DNA from: Lithospermum erythrorhizon
Taxonomy: Eukaryota > Streptophyta > Magnoliopsida > Boraginales > Boraginaceae
Assembly (NCBI GenBank): GCA_019722365.1
Contig: JADFUC010001326.1
Location: 248,001-312,000, forward strand
Direction: 5' to 3'
DNA length: 64,000 nucleotides
Shown here: positions 48,051 to 60,453 of the stretch, piece by piece
Layout: each line of letters starts with the position of its first letter
How positions within the stretch are numbered: position 1 is the stretch's first letter
The notes under the pieces: generated by a model
Databases searched by the model: none
What the model was told of the DNA's origin: nothing
Seen by the model: only the letters and a program-made list of their open reading frames with translations
Made by a program: the position numbers and the translations under genes

Positions 48051-50708
48051 TAATACGTAATAACCCGTTATAAAAAAAATTGTCATGTTTAATTCAAGCG
48101 ATAGTATAAATAATTTCGATAATAATATTATTTCTTAAATTATTTCGAAATAATTACATTTATAATTTAGTAGTAATACTTCTAGAACAATTCGAGTTGC
48201 TTGGGGATCATAAGTCGCTCGGGATAACTCGATTCGCCGATTTCAAACCTCAAGGCGGTTTTTTCTTGACTTATGGCTAAGTTATCACCTTTCATCCTTA
48301 TCGAACCAAACACAAAAATATCTTCTCCATCTTACTTTGGCCGAGATATCCTTCCCCTCCTTGAAATTTTCTTTTCCATTTCTCTCTTCTCGATTGTCTC
48401 AAACTCAAGATCGTTGGTAGAATATCTTCTCCTCATCATTCTCTTTGAGTTAAGTGTAGCGAAGTTCAAATATTTTCGGGATACTTTCGGTTTCGACATA
48501 GTTGACTTTAGTCGACTTCTTTTGCATAAATCAATTTTATGTTGTATCTTGGGTTTGTTGCGGGTCTATGATGTATATAAGTGATTTAATTCATGATTTA
48601 GAGGTTGTTTGAGGACGCATACGAAGTCAATTTTTAGGTTTTTAATGACTTTTTCCGCGATATTTTTCTAAGACTTTAAATGTGTAGGGAAGTTTACTAG
48701 TCCCATTTAGCTATCAGTGAGGTTAAATCGGTGATTTAAAATTGATTAAAGCGGAGTTGAAAGCGTTAATTCCAAGTCGAGTCAGAATTGATATTGAGTA
48801 TAAAGTCAGCATCAGTGACCCGCCGACAACTAGAATGACTTATAAGTTGATTTGTAATGCATAAAGTAATAAGATGGAATTTTAGCGACTCGATTTCGTC
48901 AAGGTCTGGATGATTATAATTCGATAGTTTATGCGCAACGCTTGGAAATAGTTCCACTAAGAATCGTTATATATCTTTAGAACGCAAAGCCAGAAGAAAG
49001 AGGCTTTACTATATTTCTGCGTGTTTGCTAGTGGGTCGATCGTGAAAAGTAAGGAAGCATCGCGGATTGTGTTCAAGGAGGTTTTCATGGGTAAAGCAGA
49101 AAGTAGTACTATCTCTGTGTTACTCTTACGTATTCATTTTAAATTGCGGATATCAAAGGATCGATATGATTACGTGAGAATAGCATACATGTGATCGTTT
49201 GTACAAGGATTATACGTGATTTATTTGCGCGAGCCATGACATGATTGCTGACGACATTTTTGTATGTCAAGATCGTCGAGGTAAACACGGTCAACTCCCA
49301 ACTTATATTTCGAATCCCTTTGTGGCCTTGTCGGGCACCGCTATTTCTCAAAAATTTTGTCGGCACTGCTAGAGCCTCGCGGGCCTTGTCGGCACTTATG
49401 TATTTCGCGGCCTCACGGGCGATCAGTTTCGACTTTACGACGCGACGTTTTTAGCCGCTACGGCTGATATCGTTTGGGAGTGTAGAGTTGGTTAATGAGA
49501 GGTGACGGTTGTAGCTATGTACTTAATTTGGAGTTTAATTTGAGTATCGTGATTCACCCTATGCTCGGGATGATTGTGTTTAAAGCGACTTTCCTTCCTC
49601 AAGATACGCGATTTATTATTGGCCTTATACTCTCAGGTATGTTGCTGCTCTTGGCCTTATACTTCAGGTATAAGCAAGGAGTGCCTTATACTCTAGCGTA
49701 TAAGAATGCGTCTTATACTTACCAGATAAGAAATGCTGGGCCAGATTTCACTGTGATAAAGAAATGCGGCCTCAGACTTAAGGTATACGCCACAGTGCCT
49801 CAGACTTAAATAGAGAGCTGGACAGGCCTTATACTTTGTGTATCAAATACAGCGTGTTTTATACTTTCAGGTATAAGCTGTTTTGGCCTTATATCGCGGT
49901 GTGCTGCGCATTATCGACAGTCCATTCCCCGCAGTGCATCTTTATCAGCATACGCGCATTGTAGGTCGGGTATACCGCGATACGGTAGATGTGAGGCCTG
50001 ACATTAGAGTTTTAGCTGCCACAGTCTCTTTGATTTCTTTTCTCGAATCAGGTGCTTATCAAACCTTCTATTATATCTTCACGTGTTATGTCTCTGGTGA
50101 CTTCGCGGAATTATGTCAGATGACCTTTTTTAGTAGTAACGGATATATGTATTTTATTCATATTTGACTATTATATTATTGGATCGACTCGTCTGCATTT
50201 CGGGTAGCTTCACCCCCGCAGCCACTAAGCTTCGCGCTTACATCCTTTTCATTGGGGCTGCATTTCATTTGTGCCAGTCGATGCACGGCTAGTCAGCCAA
50301 CAGGCCGCCGAGAAGCTCAGACAGAAAGCGGCTGTGAGCATCAGCGGTCGAGGATCTTCACAAATTGCTTTTTGTTACGTTGTCAACTATTTTGATTGCC
50401 AGATTTCAAACTTTAAATTGTCGGCGCTGTCATTTTGTATTCTAAGTACAAGATTACTTCCTTTTGTACTTTCCGCATTATCAAGTTATTTGGGATATGT
50501 TGTATATATATATGGAGTCAGTTGGTTAGATATCACATTTAATGGATTGTAAATTTAAACTGCGGATTATTTTGGAAATATTATACGTAATCATATATTT
50601 TTGGAAGAAACGAAAATAGAACCGAAATGCCCATCTATCTGGGTGATTCTGTGTTCCGGATTATAATGACTCTCACTCAGTATGGCTCTAATTCGGGCGG
50701 TCGCTACA
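48051..50708 (+). repeat. 5' LTR of the second Gypsy element
   Basis: The boundary is supported on the right by the primer-binding site and on the left by the end of the minisatellite. It carries an internal cluster of 'cttatactttcaggtataag' type palindromes (49620-49880). Confidence 0.6.
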
Positions 50709-50712
50709 ATTT

Positions 50713-50724
50713 TGGCACGTAGCC
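50713..50724 (+). other. Primer-binding site of the second Gypsy element
   Basis: 'tggcacgtagcc' follows 'gctacaatt'. It parallels 'acataatt' plus 'tggtatcgtagcc' in the first Gypsy element and is a mutated tRNA-iMet site. Confidence 0.6.
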
Positions 50725-53306
50725 TGTGCTCTTTATTACTGTTATCTGACGCGTCGATTGCTTTCCTGAGTCGCCGCGAAATGTGTCTTTTGTAAAAACC
50801 GAGTCTTTTCTTTGTCACAGATCGTTGAGACGCCACCCACAAGACGCCAAGCAGAAATGAGAGGCTGCCTGGGTAGCTCACAGAGGAGTCGGCTGGCAGA
50901 GATACTGCTGATGAGTACAAATAATTCGCAGGGCCCTGAGGTGCATTCTTCCTCGAAGGTGTCTGGTAGACCTTTTGTAGGAGATTGGAATGTCAGTGGT
51001 CGGAAGAATGCGAGGTCAATTCCAGAGTGTTGCTTGATCTGCTTCTCAAGCAGGATCCAAGCTTTCTGGGTTCACTGTGAGCGCGCTATCGAGTCTATCC
51101 GATACGGGTCCATCTTTTGAGTCGATGGGATTGTGGCGACGAGCGGTTTGCTATTTATACTCTACGCTGATGCCCGCGATCAAGTGGAGAACCTTAAAGG
51201 CTCGATCATGGTAGGGGAGTTTCATGTGCCCCTGAGCGATTTCCACAGCTCTTCCGGGAGAATTATCGGGTTGAGACCCACATGGCGGCTTTGGAAGAGA
51301 GAGCTAATTTCGCTGACACAGGTTCGAGGTCGCCGAGGAGCATGGTACGCTTTAAGGATTTGTACCGACTACTTCCTCGATGTTTATCCGTAGGCCAAGA
51401 GATCACTGGGATTCGTGGACGGCCGACGTGGGAGACATCACCGATCTCACCGATGGTTTTTACTAGTTTCCATGCTGCGAGGAACGCAAATTAAGATGGG
51501 AAATGGGAGTTAGCAGAAATGAGGCTGACCGGCGAGGAGTCGACTGAGACTTTCTATTCCGGTAGGCCTTCTACTTCTGTGAGTCTGCAGACGGACTCAA
51601 AGAAGCCGTCTCGGCAGAAGTCACTGCTGTTCGACAGCTCGCTCGAAAGGCGCCAATTACCTCTTCTCGCACGCGGACGCCCGCGAGATACCAAGGGGTC
51701 CGCAGTAGTCTTCCTGGGGTCTGTAAAGCGTATCCGCCGTTACCGTTACGGGTTGACAGTCACAGTGTGCCAGATCGGGCAGGGTGGTCTTATGTTATCG
51801 ACGCCAGCAGCCTGCATTTACATGAATGGCTCCCAAATTTTCCGTAAGGCATAAGAGACAACATTCGGCCGAAATTGCCACAAAGCGGTTATCGTGGGAG
51901 TCGCAAGTGGTCGATTCAGCGGCCGCGAGGCCGGAATACAGCTGAGGACCTCGTGAGGACTGCTGCAAAGCAGTACTGTTTAGCCGGTCGAGGTTGGGAT
52001 TCACGCTCGTTACTCATCAGAGGCACGCGATACCCCTTGCAGCGACAGTACATTATTTCGTATTTATATCAGGCCGTGGGCGTTGCTTTTGATCTCGCTA
52101 CGATTCTTTGTTTCTCGTAGTTTTATTTCTCGCTTTATCAGATGTTGGCAGGCCTTGCCTCGTTCCATCGAGATTACGCATACCAAGAGGTGTCATTGCT
52201 AAGCGATTTGTATATGAGATCAGTTCTTGATCAGAGTGTGGTCATTAAGGTCTATCGATTTATTTCCATTTCAGCTTTCTCGATTTTGACCTTTATCTTC
52301 GGGGTACGGATTGCCAAAACATCATGCCGTTATCATCAAGCATCGGAAGGAGATTACTTTGGGGTTCGGAGAGACCAAATATCCGATTCAGAGTATTGCA
52401 AAGATTTTTGGCTCGAAGCCAGGTCGCCACTCGGTGCTGTGAGGCCGATCCGTAGCGATTGCCTGGGGTACGCGTTGATTCGAAAGGTAAGAGGCGTATT
52501 GTGAGGATGCGCGGGTTGTTAGAGAGTTCAAGGATGTTTTTCCGAGACTCGCTGGCCGCCAGTAGTGAGATTCTTGATGCAGGCTAATAATACTCCTATA
52601 AATAAGACAACTGGGTAAAGACAGCATGTACCGTAATCAAGTCGAACATTGCGCCGCACAAGAGAGACGCAGTTTCGCGGCAAAGGTTTGGTTCGCCAAC
52701 AGCGGCGCGCCGAACATAGACATCCTCGCTGGGTTTGTCATAGACTCTTCCTATTCCCTTGAAATGATATGTGAGAATATCACCTCATGAACTTCGCGGT
52801 TTCTGGGCTTCCTAGACGCTGAGGCTTACATGATGCGATTTAAGACAAGGATAGGTTATCAAGTCGGCTCATTTCCTACCCATCGACTACGTACGGGCCC
52901 GAGACTACCGAAGATTTATGTGGACTGACAAGCGAGGTTGCACGGGTTCCGTAATGACATTTCGACCGCGACGCTAGATTCACTTCGAGGTTCGAGGGCT
53001 TTTCAGAGGCAATCGGGACTAGAGTGGAGCTGAAAGCACATCTTTTCATCCCCAAACAGACGGGCAATCGAGAGACGTATACGGACATCGGGAGGATACG
53101 GCCCGGTCCAGAGGCGAACTGAATCGGGGACGATGAAGTTGCCCAAGATAGAGTTCCCGCAACAACAACAGCTTTCCATGCTAGTATCGAGGATGACACC
53201 ATTTCGAGGTATCAGAGGGCTGAGTTGCCGCATCTACTATTGAACGAGGTAGAGAGGAAAGTCTACGGACTCGAAGCTCTACGATAGTTCGCAGAAGGAC
53301 GTTGAT
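50725..53306 (+). pseudogene. Gypsy pol remnant of the second element
   Basis: The 'VREFKDVFP' segment near 52518 precedes the reverse transcriptase position in Tekay/Del-type polyproteins. The integrase core is traceable at about 52930-53210, with an 'FHPQTDG'-equivalent 'FIPKQTG' at 53045-53065, 'KLPKIEF' near 53138 and an 'NNSFHAS' equivalent near 53165. The full reverse transcriptase core is not readable between these points, so an internal deletion is likely. Stops and shifts are frequent. Confidence 0.7.
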
Positions 53307-53310
53307 TCAA

Positions 53311-53365
53311 TACCATTTTATACAAGCGTAGATTTTCTAGATAGCTTAAAATATAATTTTATATG
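53311..53365. repeat. Minisatellite remnant to the right of the second Gypsy element
   Basis: 'taccattttata' and 'agcttaaaatataatttta' continue the unit broken at 48050, which supports insertion of the Gypsy element into the array. Confidence 0.6.
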
Positions 53366-53451
53366 CTTTTGAAGAAGTTCCTGTAGTGAATCCTTGCCAT
53401 AGAAGAAGTTCCTGATATGTGAGTTACCATTTATATTTGCAGTCAGATATG

Positions 53452-56400
53452 AAATTGAAGAAGTTCCTGCACATTATTTGAAACACATGTAAATTCTGAT
53501 TCTATTATTTTGTTAATATAGAGCTTATTTTTTAAAAAATCCTTTATATGAAGTATAAACAATATATCAATATAGATGGTGTTAACATATTTGTGTGTTG
53601 GTTCCAATTCTACAAGACCCTACAAGAGGACAGAGGAGTTTTCTTCTTGATTGGCCAGCAACTAAGCGTAGAAAAGTGACTTATGATCTGTGTTTTCATT
53701 TTGTCTGCTTGTTGTATCTTTCATGATGCATTTTTTTGCTATTTCGAGTAGTACATTTCATTGTGAACAATATAAATGAAGTTTTTTTTACCATTATTTA
53801 TGAAGGGCATCTTTTTTTGCAGGACTGTTTTGTCTTTGCCTCCAATTATTAATAGTTCTCACTCTGCTGTTACTCCAAAGACGAGGAATGTATTCATTGA
53901 ATGTACAGCCATGAATTTAACCAAGGCCAATATGGTCTTAAACACGATGGTATGTCTGGGAGAGCTACAAGCCTGCCATTTTCCATTTCTAAACAAGTCA
54001 GTTTGTATGACTCTGCATGTTCTTGCAATTATACGTTGATATACGCTACGCCTCAAGACGCAAGTAGTCCATCACCAATGGCGTTATTCGAGACGCTGGG
54101 CCGCATAAGCCCTGCGAAATTAATTTTATACATAGCTCCCAAAGATAGCTGGGGTGTGAACCCCGCTAACATCGGCACATCGACTTCCCGATTCGGGAAG
54201 AATAATTACTTGCCAAGCGTGATCAATCCCACGCCGATGCTAGGCGACGCAGCGATCTAATCTCGATGTCGCCGAGATGTGCTCGTGGTACGGCGCTCGA
54301 TGTCGCCGATACGTACTTCTTGTAGGACTATGTTTTCAGTGTATTGTGAAAGAAAATTTGAAGTTGAACCAGTCAGAGTGACATACTCTGATTTAAAGTC
54401 ATGTGTACCCTGATCTATCGGTCTATCAAATGGATGTGTCTCTATCATACATTAACAGTATAATTGGGATCTCTTTGCCAGAAAACGAGGTATTTCACTC
54501 GGGGTTGTAAAGCACCTCCCTTCTAGTTGTGTTGTTTATTTAATTATGTGCTACTATGGATGGATACTCGTGCTTTATATTTCAACTTAGGTAATTGGTT
54601 TACCAATGATATTTCAACTCTGCCGATACTTATTGCAGGTTGTCCGAACCAGTCTCATGTCTGGCATTTTAAAAACTGCTCGGCACAATAAAGATCACCC
54701 AAAACCCATAAAGGTCAATATATTTCATCTGAACTTGTTATATTACTAACTGACGTTATTATGATGATCATCTTCATGGCACCACTGAGAATATTCTCTA
54801 TTTTGGAGCATGTGAGAATTGTATAAGTTCATCTTGCCCCTTTAGATTCCCTTTTGTAAGTGAATTTATCATTCTCTTACTCAAATCTGTTTCAGAATGT
54901 CGGTTTAAGTAGAAGATTATTCACATGAGGCTCCACCTCATCAGTCACTGATCAACATAAAATATATTCAATTTTTTAATTCTTCCCATCAAGGGTGGTT
55001 TGCCTTCATCAGCTTCTGACCGTAATATGTTTTCTCTACACATTTATTCTAAACTTGTCCTTATGATTTTAGATTTTTGAAGTGGGTGATATCGTCTTAT
55101 TAGATAATGCAAGTGAGGTTGGTGCAGTCAACCGTCATCAACTTGCTGCTTTATACTGCGGTGCCACTTCAGGCTTCGAGGTAGTTGCCCCATCTTTACC
55201 CTTTTCAAATGACTATGGCCGTTGTTTTGCTATCCTATACACATCAATGAATGGAAATAACCTGATAATTTACACGTGATGTATGCATGGAATGTGTATT
55301 TACCATATGATGACTTGTAATTAGAAATACGCATCTGTAGTTATGCAGTCCCTTTTATCATTTCGATTCCCATTCGAAAAGCTAATATCCCAACAAAAAT
55401 AGTATTCAAAGGAAAATGCTGCAAAGTTTTTCTACCAGTAAGGGTGATCAAAAGCGAGTATAAGATAGTTCACATATCCCGAAGTGTTGTCCATGTCATT
55501 CCAGAAAAGGGCTTGAAGGGATCTTGCCATCATTTCTAAATTTTGTATTGTTACTGCTTGTTCAACTGATCAGTTGCTTAGGACATGCTGAGCTATGTAT
55601 CGAGCGATTGTTGTTAAAATGGGTATGATGCAAGTACATGGCATGCTTCAACAAAATGGACACTTGCTGTGTATCATGAGAATGGCTTAGTGACAATTTT
55701 ATACTGTGTGATACGAGCTTAAACAAAAACGTGACTTATTTTGCTTCATCGCGGATATCATTCGTTGATGCTACTTGCTAGTTTCTTCATCAATCGCATT
55801 GACCTTTAACCTTTATTAAATGAGCTAACAATCCGTGGCTGCCATGAATGTGAATGCTTAATTTCAGGATTAGATGATGTATTTCTAATTATTTGAACCT
55901 CATTCTTCTGCTGTCTTTACACTTAACTAAAAATATTGAAGTACTAAGCTCTATTGATATTTTTTCGACTTTGCAGTTAAGACATGGTCTAGTTGATAGG
56001 ACAATGGAAGTTAATGGAACACCATTCGTATCAACTGGGGATACGTCTGGCTACTATATTGAAAAATCAAGTGTAGGTTTCCCTTAAACTAGCTGCTTTC
56101 TGCCAACATATTTCCTTTTAGATATACTGACTTGTTAACATGCTGTACTGAAGGAACCTGAATTTCTACCCGGTAGACAAGCTAGCATCATTTACAAAGG
56201 GGAGCAAATTGGGAAATATGGCATTGTACATCCAGAGGTATACCTACATTTCCTTTTCTAGATGTTAGCTCGATCCACCTATTCTTGCTTCTGAATATGA
56301 ACTTGTTCCTACTCTGTTATCTACGTTGCTCATGTTGTAACAACTAGCACGACCACATCTACAGATTACATTTCGAACATTTTCATCTCTGTTGCTCATT

Positions 56401-56530
56401 CAGTATGTGCGATTGTCCACTTTATTAGTGCAGTGACTGAAATATATGTTGCTCTTTTATTGTTCAAAGAATTTTGACATTCCAGACCCTTGCTCCTTTG
56501 TAGAACTTAACTTGAACGCTTTCTTATAAA
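53452..56530 (+). pseudogene. Phenylalanyl-tRNA synthetase beta subunit (cytosolic), C-terminal fragment
   Basis: Exon-like pieces match the plant cytosolic PheRS beta chain in order. They are 'SDMKLKKFLHII' (about 53452), 'RTVLSLPPIINSSHSAV' to 'VLNTM' (about 53821-53949), 'VEPVRVTYSDLKSC' (about 54330-54400), 'VVRTSLMSGILKT' (about 54640-54712), 'FEVGDIVLLDNASEVGAV' (about 55076-55179), 'LRHGLVDRTMEVNGTPFV' (55977-56070), 'EPEFLPGRQASIIYKGEQ' (56154-56237) and 'NFDIPDPCSFVELNL' (about 56471-56530). The intact enzyme charges tRNA-Phe as an alpha2beta2 complex. Everything upstream of the first piece is missing, as is the segment between about 54490 and 54640. Frameshifts occur near 53490, 54400 and 56475. 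This is a decayed partial copy and not a working gene. Confidence 0.85.
54040..54310. other. GC-richer insert in the PheRS beta copy
   Basis: Between two exon-like pieces, the base composition rises sharply compared with the AT-rich introns around it. The sequence contains near-repeats of 'gatgtcgccga' (about 54265 and 54300). The origin was not recognised; a transposon fragment is likely. Confidence 0.4.
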
Positions 56531-57342
56531 CTCAGTTTTCTATGATGTCAAAAACCATAAACTTCACATTTACCTTTGATTAATATATCAATTGTTTTCA
56601 TATGCATTGACAAGTAAGAATTGTTTTTTCTCAATGATTCATTTATTTTTAACCTTTGTATTCTTGCATTTATTTTTCTAGTGGACCAGAGATAGTGTAA
56701 CTTTAATTATACTCCAATAGGTAATGATATCTCCACATGGGTTTGTGCATAATTATTTCGTAAGTGATAATAATGATAATGTACAGAACCACATGGACTA
56801 CAGAAAGGATCCAATTATTTCCAAGCTTTAACTATATGATACTGGTTGCTTTGACTTGTACATACCTACCTAGCCATCTAATCAGATTTTGTGATTTTGA
56901 AACATAACCATAAAACAATAATGTAGGTGAGATAGAAAAACAATTTAATAGTAATATCTAGGTGCAATAGTCATTACATTGATATAAAAAAGTTCATATC
57001 AAACTAGCTGGTGTCTAGAATGGTCATGGTTGTGTCAAGAAATGGACAGGGAAGCAACTTGGTGGAAGTCGATAGCCCTCAATGATATTTTGATTGGATT
57101 GCTAGATTAAATTAAACTTCTTAGTCATTTATTGGAAACATAATAATTTGCACAACGATAACAGCAAACTGAAATTAGAACAAAAGTATTCCTAAGAATA
57201 CATAATATTATGTATATATAAACTAAAAATAATATAATCAAAGTCTATAGAAAAAGAGTCGGGATCATCTGTTAAGCAAGACGTCGTACCGTTGCCTCCC
57301 TCCTCCACCGCAATACTAGTATTATTAGCATTATTATTAGTT
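56531..57342. other. Spacer between the PheRS beta fragment and the DUF688-like gene
   Basis: AT-rich. It should include the 3' UTR of the minus-strand gene ending at 57343. No other feature was recognised. Confidence 0.45.
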
Positions 57343-58104
57343 TTAACCACGACCACGATCACGATCACGACCAAAAAGAGTTTCAGTATATGTTGTAGTC
57401 GATGGGAGTCGAACAACTGATGATTCTGAAACAGTGCATGAACTCTTGCAAGAACCATACATGTTCATCATTCCAATACCATCACTCAAATGACTTGAAA
57501 CTATACTGCTGATGCTTTTTCTTCCTCCTCTTGATCTTGTCCTTGTTGCTACCATCTTTGTTGATTCTCTCCGGTTCTTGTCTTTGGAACATTCCACCAT
57601 AGCCATGAAGAATGGATCCTCAAGAAAACTACCCATCATTTCTTCACTACTACACATGCTATATCTCTTTGAAGAATATGCTTGATTATTATCTCGATTT
57701 TTTTGCCTGTTGCAACTGCTCGTTTTTCCAGTAGTGACCACACCAGGAGGCAATGGGAGCTTTTTATTGGAATCTTGATTTTGTTGCTTAGGAATTCCTG
57801 GAAGTTTCTCCCAAGCAAATGGGATTCTTGATGGAAATGAAATAGATGGAGATGAAGTTATAGGGTTAGTGTTAATATTATTAGTGATGATATTTTGATT
57901 GAACATATGATTTTCTTGAAGATAATTAGAAGAAGTGGTGCTATTACTAGATAGTGTGGAGAATGAAGACATTGATCTACATTTACTCCGGTGAGATGAT
58001 CGGCGCCGGAAAATTATTGGAGGAGAGGAGTAGTGTTTTTCTAGCTCAAAAACATTTTTGGGACGTCGGTGGTGCTCAATATTATGGGGTGTTGCATAGG
58101 CCAT
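57343..58104 (-). CDS. DUF688-like plant protein of unknown function
   Basis: A single-exon 253-aa protein, Ser/Asn-rich and mostly disordered in appearance. Residues 94-106 read 'IPFAWEKLPGIPK', the 'P-F-x-W-E-x-x-P-G-x-P-K' signature that I associate with the plant DUF688 family. A second ordered patch lies around 'MGSFLEDPFFMAMVECSK'. The C-terminus ends in an RD/RG repeat ('RDRDRGRG') encoded by a short simple repeat that may vary in length. There is no signal peptide or membrane segment. The start is the first Met of the open frame, preceded by an AT-rich leader. The function is unknown. Confidence 0.8.
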   Translation of the reverse strand: MAYATPHNIEHHRRPKNVFELEKHYSSPPIIFRRRSSHRSKCRSMSSFSTLSSNSTTSSNYLQENHMFNQNIITNNINTNPITSSPSISFPSRIPFAWEKLPGIPKQQNQDSNKKLPLPPGVVTTGKTSSCNRQKNRDNNQAYSSKRYSMCSSEEMMGSFLEDPFFMAMVECSKDKNRRESTKMVATRTRSRGGRKSISSIVSSHLSDGIGMMNMYGSCKSSCTVSESSVVRLPSTTTYTETLFGRDRDRGRG

Positions 58105-59171
58105 GGTGCTCTCCCTAACTCTCTCAAGGAATAAGTAGAGCCAAAATTTTATCCCCTTTTGTTCCTAGTATTGAAAGTATGACTTTATGGATGAGTTATT
58201 ATTACTATTATTATATACTTATCATTCCTCAAAAAATATTCAATTTTAAATTTTAATCATTGACTTTTAATATTTTGAACTTAAAAATAATATTTATGAA
58301 AAAATATATCGAATATTATCCTATATTATATTTTTAGCCATGGATAGTTAGATACAAAGTTCGTTAATATATATATTCACAACTGAAAAAATATAATGGA
58401 CAGTTTTTTAGATGGAGTATTATTATATATAGTTGCATCTCCATTTTTACTAAAAGATTGTTTAAGTAGTTAACATATTCTTGAAGCATTAATTCATTCA
58501 TTCACGACTTTAAATTTTTATCCAAATATTAATATCATTAGATACTCCATACAAAATGTTTGCATGTCACACTTTTAAACAATATAGAATTAGTTAAATG
58601 AGATCAAAATTAAGATGAAAATGATATTTTTTGGTAATTAAGTAAGTAATCTCCTAACCAAATTGAGATGGATAAAGGTAGTGACCCCAGTTTAACCTAT
58701 CAATTTGTTGAGTTATAACTCATGAAGTGACCTCAGTTTAATAATACTAGTGTGGTTCACATTAGCAAATTAGGTTCTTGAATTAACTCATCATCAACCA
58801 CTTATATGACTTCTAAGTTGTAAGCATGTCAAAATTTTGAACAATTAAAAATGCTATTTCCATAAGATTATATAAGGTGAAAATTAAAAGAATTAAAAGA
58901 TTAGTTAAATATTTTTCTTGATTCTTTTCTTTAGGTTAATTTTGATAAAGGTATGATTAATTAAAATATTCGAATACCTTGCTTGGAGATTTTGAAGTAG
59001 TTGTCATGAAATACCTGTAGTAGATATTTACAATAGACAAAGGAGTAAATGCTAGGGGACTGGGCAATGTCTAAAATCATAATGGCCTCAATGATGAAGT
59101 ACTTCTGTTCTGTGCGTGTGAATAGTAGAAAGTCAAGTCGGCAATGAATTTTCAGTTAACAATAAGTTCAT
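58105..59171. other. AT-rich spacer, probable promoter side of the DUF688-like gene
   Basis: No supported gene, RNA or transposon end. Confidence 0.45.
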
Positions 59172-59410
59172 ACTCCCTCCAATTTAAAAGAATTGAATTT
59201 TTTTATATATCAAAATAAATCATAATTTCATTTATTTTTAATTATATTATTAAAAAATTAAAAAAATTAACATTATAAAGTATTTTAAAGATGAATCTAA
59301 TTATATAAATTTTAATTTTTTTTTAAAATAATGAATAATTAATAATTAATGGTCAAAGCTCAATTTCAAAAAATCAAATGCCAATTGCTTTCGGATGTAG
59401 GGAGTATAAT
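59172..59410. mobile_element. Stowaway-like MITE, third family member
   Basis: The ends 'tactccctccaatttaaaag' and 'ggatgtagggagta' are inverted. The interior shares 'attatattattaaaaaatta', 'gtattttaaagatgaatcta' and 'atggtcaaagctcaatttc' with the 31641-32105 elements. The length is about 239 bp. Confidence 0.75.
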
Positions 59411-60202
59411 GTTTTGTGTGAGTATCTAAAATATCTATACTATATATAATGTGCAAAGCGGGTGGATTGATCTACTATAAAATTAAACCAAATTAATGTA
59501 TTTCTAATTTTACCTTCTCGATAGAAATTTTATTTAATTTTCATAAGAATCTCTTCACATAACCGCTTCAATACCCATAAATTCTCCATAAACTACTACT
59601 ATAAATATTATCTACTACATATCATCTGCAGAATTATCACAAAGAGAAAATAAAAGTTGTTTCACAAATTTCATCTTTATTTTCTCCACAGAATTTTTCA
59701 TCTTATTTCTTTTGGTGCTTTTTTAAATTTTTTTTCATTATAATTTTATTATAAAATAATAAATAATTGCAATAGTATTAAGACTCTGGCACATATAACT
59801 AGTCTATGTAAAATGTCATCCGGGTATTGTAGTTAGTGTGCTACTCCAATGTTTAATTGTGACAACAAAGTATTTTTGAAAGTTAAATAAAGATATATGG
59901 GTTATGATTTATTAATGATATGTTTTATTAATTTCTATAAGCATCAAATTTTGATGTAAAAATAATATACATTACTAAAGTGAATCATTTTAAGATGGTC
60001 TAATTAAAAAAATTCAAAAAAAAAGTATATTAAAATTATTCTATGCACTTAATTAGAATGTGTACCAAAATTCGTTGAACAAATTGGTATAGATTACCTA
60101 AAAGTTAAAAATAAGCTTATATAATTGACATTAATTAATTTTTTTTGAGAAAATGGTACGTATTATCTAAAATGTACCAAAAGAAAAGAAAATATATAAT
60201 AC
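59411..60202. other. AT-rich spacer
   Basis: Nothing recognised beyond AT-rich low-complexity sequence. Confidence 0.45.
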
Positions 60203-60453
60203 TCTATCCGTTTTTTTAGTTGACGTTTTAGCTTCAATTTTTTGTTTGAAAATAGTTGTCGTTTTAACATAATAAATTGTACTTTTACATTTTCAATGTA
60301 CATTTTGACTACTTTTTCTCTTGAAAGTATCAACCAACCAATAATATAGTTTCAATTGATTGTTATTTTACATTTTCAATGTACTTTTGACTACTTTTAA
60401 TTTTCCTTAATCTATGTGCAAAAACCTAAAACGACAAAAAAAATAACGAAGAA
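60203..60453. mobile_element. MITE-like element with inverted ends
   Basis: The left 'ctatccgtttttttagttga' then 'cgttttagc' matches in inverted orientation the right end read as 'ttcttcgttattttttttgt' then 'cgttttagg'. Internal copies of 'ttttacattttcaatgtac' also appear. There is no coding capacity. Confidence 0.5.

Larger units (their letters stand above)
48051..53310 (+). mobile_element. Second Ty3/Gypsy chromovirus-like element, no visible 3' LTR
   Basis: A long 5' LTR (about 48051-50708) resembles that of the nested Gypsy element ('aataacccg' start; 'ctaagcttcgc' and 'catttgtgccagt' inside). It is followed by a primer-binding site, broken pol sequence and then directly by minisatellite sequence at about 53311. 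No second LTR copy is visible, so the element is truncated or the assembly is collapsed. It interrupts the 42-bp minisatellite. Confidence 0.72.
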
